From a virus, in the IMG/VR virus record IMGVR_UViG_3300035698_011158, positions 1 through 47,984 of that record: a stretch of 47,984 nucleotides of DNA, one strand, 5' to 3'. Below the pieces are notes generated by a model that saw only the letters and a program-made list of their open reading frames with translations, had not been told where the DNA came from and made no database searches. The stretch's first letter is position 1. Every line of letters begins with the position of its first letter. A program made the position numbers and the translations under genes. This document shows, piece by piece, positions 45,618-47,984 of the stretch.

Positions 45618-46214
45618 TTAACCTCTATCTGCGTATTGCGGCAGTAACCGCGCCTTGATCTTCTCCCTACAAATAGGACAGACCACCAATATATTGCTAT
45701 CATCCTTGTTTGCAGAATTACCGTCTAACCAATGGATCGATAACAACTCCTCATGTTCATTCCAACTACACACTTGACAATACGCTACTGGTCTGCGATA
45801 GTTAGCTTGTTCGAATGCCTCTTTCTTCCATGCTCGATACATATATGCATGAGCGCAGGACATTGAACAAAACTTAAGCCCACTTTCATTTTTACCTACG
45901 TGGGAAACCTTTCGATAGAAAACCTGTTCGCATTCGTCACATTTAAGAGCAACTTGATCTCGTTGCTGGTGAAGTGTCAAGCAAGCTTTGGAGCAGAAGT
46001 GTCGTTTGTACTTCTTTAGCTGGCTCTCTTTCCTATGAAAAGATTTTCCACATTGAAAGCAGGTGGCGTTATGCTCAAGCTTTGGTCTATGCCTGTTAAG
46101 GTATTCGTTCTTACATTTGCTACTACAAAAAGGGCGATAGTCCTTGATCTCATGAAGTTTTCTGTAAAAGATATTCCTGCAATATGGGAAGTTAGAACAA
46201 ACAGCATTGGGCAT
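45618..46214 (-). CDS. HNH-type endonuclease-like protein with zinc fingers
   Basis: 198 aa. Repeated FCSxxC fingers: PFCSSKCKNEY, CFQCGKSFHRKESQLKKYKR with HFCSKACLTL, CDECEQVFYRKVS with KFCSMSCAHAY. The C-terminus is an HNH core: AYCQVCSWNEHEELLSIHWL then DGNSANKDDSNILVVCPICR. The usual HH is His-Trp, and the last Cys-His (CxxCH) is CPICR, so the catalytic and zinc residues are altered. Zinc-finger-HNH proteins are commonly free-standing homing endonucleases in T4-like phages; this one may be inactive or altered. Overlaps the recombinase stop by one base. Confidence 0.82.
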   Translation of the reverse strand: MPNAVCSNFPYCRNIFYRKLHEIKDYRPFCSSKCKNEYLNRHRPKLEHNATCFQCGKSFHRKESQLKKYKRHFCSKACLTLHQQRDQVALKCDECEQVFYRKVSHVGKNESGLKFCSMSCAHAYMYRAWKKEAFEQANYRRPVAYCQVCSWNEHEELLSIHWLDGNSANKDDSNILVVCPICREKIKARLLPQYADRG

Positions 46215-47287
46215 TACTCCTCAATCTCCTTTGGATCTTCCATATTAATCTTCAAGATGAAGTGATCCTCAAGTGCGGCCCTGAATTCTGCTACCACACC
46301 CTTCGATGCCTTAACTTGCTTCACGAAGTCGGTACTTCTAAACTTCGTTCCACCGTTTAGCTTGGGATGCGAATACCACGTTCCCGCTTGTTCGATGATA
46401 TCAAGATTTACAAGCGTATCAAACCAAGACTCGATATCCTGAATGCCAATACCAAAGCGGAGCTTGAAAGTTGCCTTCCTAAATGGTGGGGCAATCTTAT
46501 TCTTCTTTACGAGAGCCTTGATAGCAACCCCGTAAACATCCTTCTTAACAGGAGTCTTAAGATCAGCTTCCTTTGACAGCCGTAAACGAACTGACGAATA
46601 GAAAGGGATAGCGTTCCCGCCAGGAGTGATCTTATCATCCCCAAATGTGATACCAATTCTTGTGCGTAGCTGATTGATAAAAGCTAAGGTGACATTATAC
46701 TTTCCAAGGAAGGGAGTAAGCTTACGCAATCCCTTCGAAATGATTCGTGCCTGTAGTGCAACAGTGGATTCGTCATAGTCCTTACTAAACTCTGCTTCCG
46801 TTGATGTAGCAGCAACCGAATCCCAAACAATAAGCAAGGGCTTATCGATGTTGTTTTGCTTGGCTCTTACTTGGTGGATCGTATGATCCATAGCTTGAAA
46901 GACTTTCTCTGTTGTCTCAAGCTGCATGTAAATGAGAGCGTCAAGATCGATACCCACATTACGCATGATATCCATAGACGCAGCATTCTCGGTATCAATG
47001 AGAATCGCTATCCCACCCATCTTTTGACAGTTTGCTATCAGGTGATAACCCAACAACGATTTTCCAATTGATTCCATGCCAGCGATTTCTGTTAAACGCC
47101 CCGTAGGAATCCCGCCATTCTTGGTATTGGAAATTGCAATATCAAGAAGGCAGGAACCCGTGGAGATATAACCCTTGACAGTAGAGGGAGTAGATTCATT
47201 TAACTTGAATGCTACTCCCCCTTTTTTGCCAAGTGTATCGTTCAAAGAATCTCTGAGGAAATCAGACATGTTTTCTGATTTAGCCAT
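46214..47287 (-). CDS. RecA-family recombinase, T4 UvsX-like
   Basis: 357 aa. Walker A GMESIGKS (70-77) replaces the RecA GPESSGKT. ILIDTENAASMD (Glu100), LLIVWDSVAATSTEAEF (Walker B, Asp156), and TLAFINQLRTRIGITFGDDK then ITPGGNAIPFYSSVRLRL (L2 region, Asn205/Gln206) are in the right order. Catalyses strand exchange on ssDNA during phage recombination-dependent replication. Length is close to RecA (353) and a little shorter than UvsX (391). Confidence 0.94.
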   Translation of the reverse strand: MAKSENMSDFLRDSLNDTLGKKGGVAFKLNESTPSTVKGYISTGSCLLDIAISNTKNGGIPTGRLTEIAGMESIGKSLLGYHLIANCQKMGGIAILIDTENAASMDIMRNVGIDLDALIYMQLETTEKVFQAMDHTIHQVRAKQNNIDKPLLIVWDSVAATSTEAEFSKDYDESTVALQARIISKGLRKLTPFLGKYNVTLAFINQLRTRIGITFGDDKITPGGNAIPFYSSVRLRLSKEADLKTPVKKDVYGVAIKALVKKNKIAPPFRKATFKLRFGIGIQDIESWFDTLVNLDIIEQAGTWYSHPKLNGGTKFRSTDFVKQVKASKGVVAEFRAALEDHFILKINMEDPKEIEE

Positions 47288-47297
47288 GATTCCTCAC

Positions 47298-47984
47298 TTA
47301 TTTATTGAAGCCATCTACCTTTTCGTTGTCCTCTGAGTCACTGTAATCAGTTCCTTCTCCATCGGACTCCGCCTCTTCCCCGCCAGCAAGAGAGTGAAGC
47401 ATTTCTTCAAGCTCTGCTACTGTAGGTTCGGCAACTAGATCCTCAATGTTAGGACAATTCTCAAGCATTTCTTTCCAAGCTTCTTCACCAGCGGCAAGCA
47501 TAGGTGTTACTCTAGGCTTGGGCATGATATCAGTCTTGGGGAAAGGCTGTCCCTTAGTTGCTGGCGAATAGGTAACAGTAATGTCACGACCATTCACAGG
47601 ATCAGAGATATCACCATAATCAGGATCGAGCCAAGTCTCAAGTAGCTTCTCATAGAGTTGCGCTCCATAAGAGAAGAGTTTGATTCCATCCTCTTCCTTG
47701 TTACGATCAATGACAGGAGAATGAATACGCTGCTTTGCATTCAACTGCTTGGCTAGCTTTTCATCAGAGCTATCGCCCTTCCATAGTGTCTGAACGAAGT
47801 CACACACAGGACACTCTTTGCCGAATGTTCTCTTAGGACAGAGGACAGGCTTCCTATCGCCAGATAGATTGTAATGGTAGTAGTATTCGATGAAGGGATC
47901 ATCACCGTGGGGATAAGGAGTAATTCTAATCTGGCTCTTACCTTCATTGGGCCTCCACCAAATAGACTGTCCTCGTTCTTTGTG
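47298..47984 (-). CDS. ssDNA-binding protein, T4 gp32-like, 5' end cut by window edge
   Basis: Reads in from the right edge; 228 codons are visible, stop at 47298. SIWWRPNEGKSQIRITPYPH then GDDPFIEYYYHYN and LCPKRTFGKECPVCDFVQTL fit the gp32 DNA-binding core and its Cys-rich zinc subdomain. The C-terminus has the acidic tail (GGEEAESDGEGTDYSDSEDN) that gp32 uses to contact replication partners. The methionine at 47807 is internal, not the start. It lies 10 bp upstream of uvsX. Confidence 0.9.
   Translation of the reverse strand, partial: HKERGQSIWWRPNEGKSQIRITPYPHGDDPFIEYYYHYNLSGDRKPVLCPKRTFGKECPVCDFVQTLWKGDSSDEKLAKQLNAKQRIHSPVIDRNKEEDGIKLFSYGAQLYEKLLETWLDPDYGDISDPVNGRDITVTYSPATKGQPFPKTDIMPKPRVTPMLAAGEEAWKEMLENCPNIEDLVAEPTVAELEEMLHSLAGGEEAESDGEGTDYSDSEDNEKVDGFNK

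Noticed and set aside
45770-45798. Plus-strand TTGACA and GATAGT with a 17-bp spacer
   Set aside because: It would be an antisense promoter inside the HNH gene with a weak -10 (four of six); chance match cannot be excluded and there is no plus-strand gene.
1-47984. CRISPR arrays, insertion sequences, integrase or attachment sites
   Set aside because: None were seen: no regularly spaced 20-40 bp repeats, no transposase or recombinase of integrative type. The only exact repeat over 40 bp is the nrdJ start duplication.

Overview
The window is a stretch of a tailed double-stranded DNA phage genome with a T4-type (gp23/gp20/gp17-like) head and packaging module. Every supported gene lies on the minus strand, so transcription runs from high to low coordinates. 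Strong Shine-Dalgarno sequences, E. coli-like sigma70 promoters (TTGACA, 17-bp spacer, TATAAT) and intrinsic terminators point to a host with ordinary sigma70 machinery. A proteobacterium or a Gram-positive fits, a Bacteroidetes host fits poorly. The host cannot be named from sequence alone. Virion type (myovirus) is inferred from the T4-like head genes, because the tail genes are outside the window.

Layout, right to left in the direction of transcription: (1) 48-41 kb, replication, recombination and nucleotide metabolism: a 5'-truncated gp32-like ssDNA-binding protein, a UvsX/RecA recombinase, a zinc-finger HNH protein, an Nmad1/DUF1599 protein, a T4 RNase H-like 5'-3' exonuclease, a DnaB/gp41-like helicase and a P-loop kinase. 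(2) 41-38 kb, small paralogous proteins, a 295-aa unknown protein and zinc ribbons. (3) 38-34.8 kb, a class II (B12-dependent) ribonucleotide reductase NrdJ, preceded by a DUF5662 gene that carries a 42-bp copy of the nrdJ translation start. (4) 34.7-21.7 kb, about 40 small early-type genes, mostly unknown and often Cys-rich, organised by at least four sigma70 promoters and three internal terminators. (5) 21.6-10.4 kb, a compact cluster of about 15 genes for sugar and methyl transfer (GT2, GT4 and other GT-A enzymes, seven SAM-methyltransferase-like proteins, a NodB-like deacetylase). (6) 10.4-2.4 kb, terminase large subunit, portal, prohead protease, scaffold and major capsid protein, closed by a perfect 28-bp palindromic terminator. 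(7) 2.3-0 kb, neck/connector-type genes running off the left edge.

How the parts fit: the 21.65-kb terminator separates the early/small-gene region from one long, nearly gapless late transcription unit in which the glycan/methylation genes lie directly upstream of terminase and capsid genes. This suggests the sugars are made late, most simply to decorate the virion, although modification of host surface polysaccharide is not excluded. This late-expressed glycosylation-methylation module is the best candidate for an undescribed system. Other notable structures are three families of tandemly amplified small proteins, a 42-bp duplication of the nrdJ start region, a repeat-rich intergenic stretch at 34.12-34.32 kb and several small genes shorter than 60 codons that automatic callers are likely to miss.
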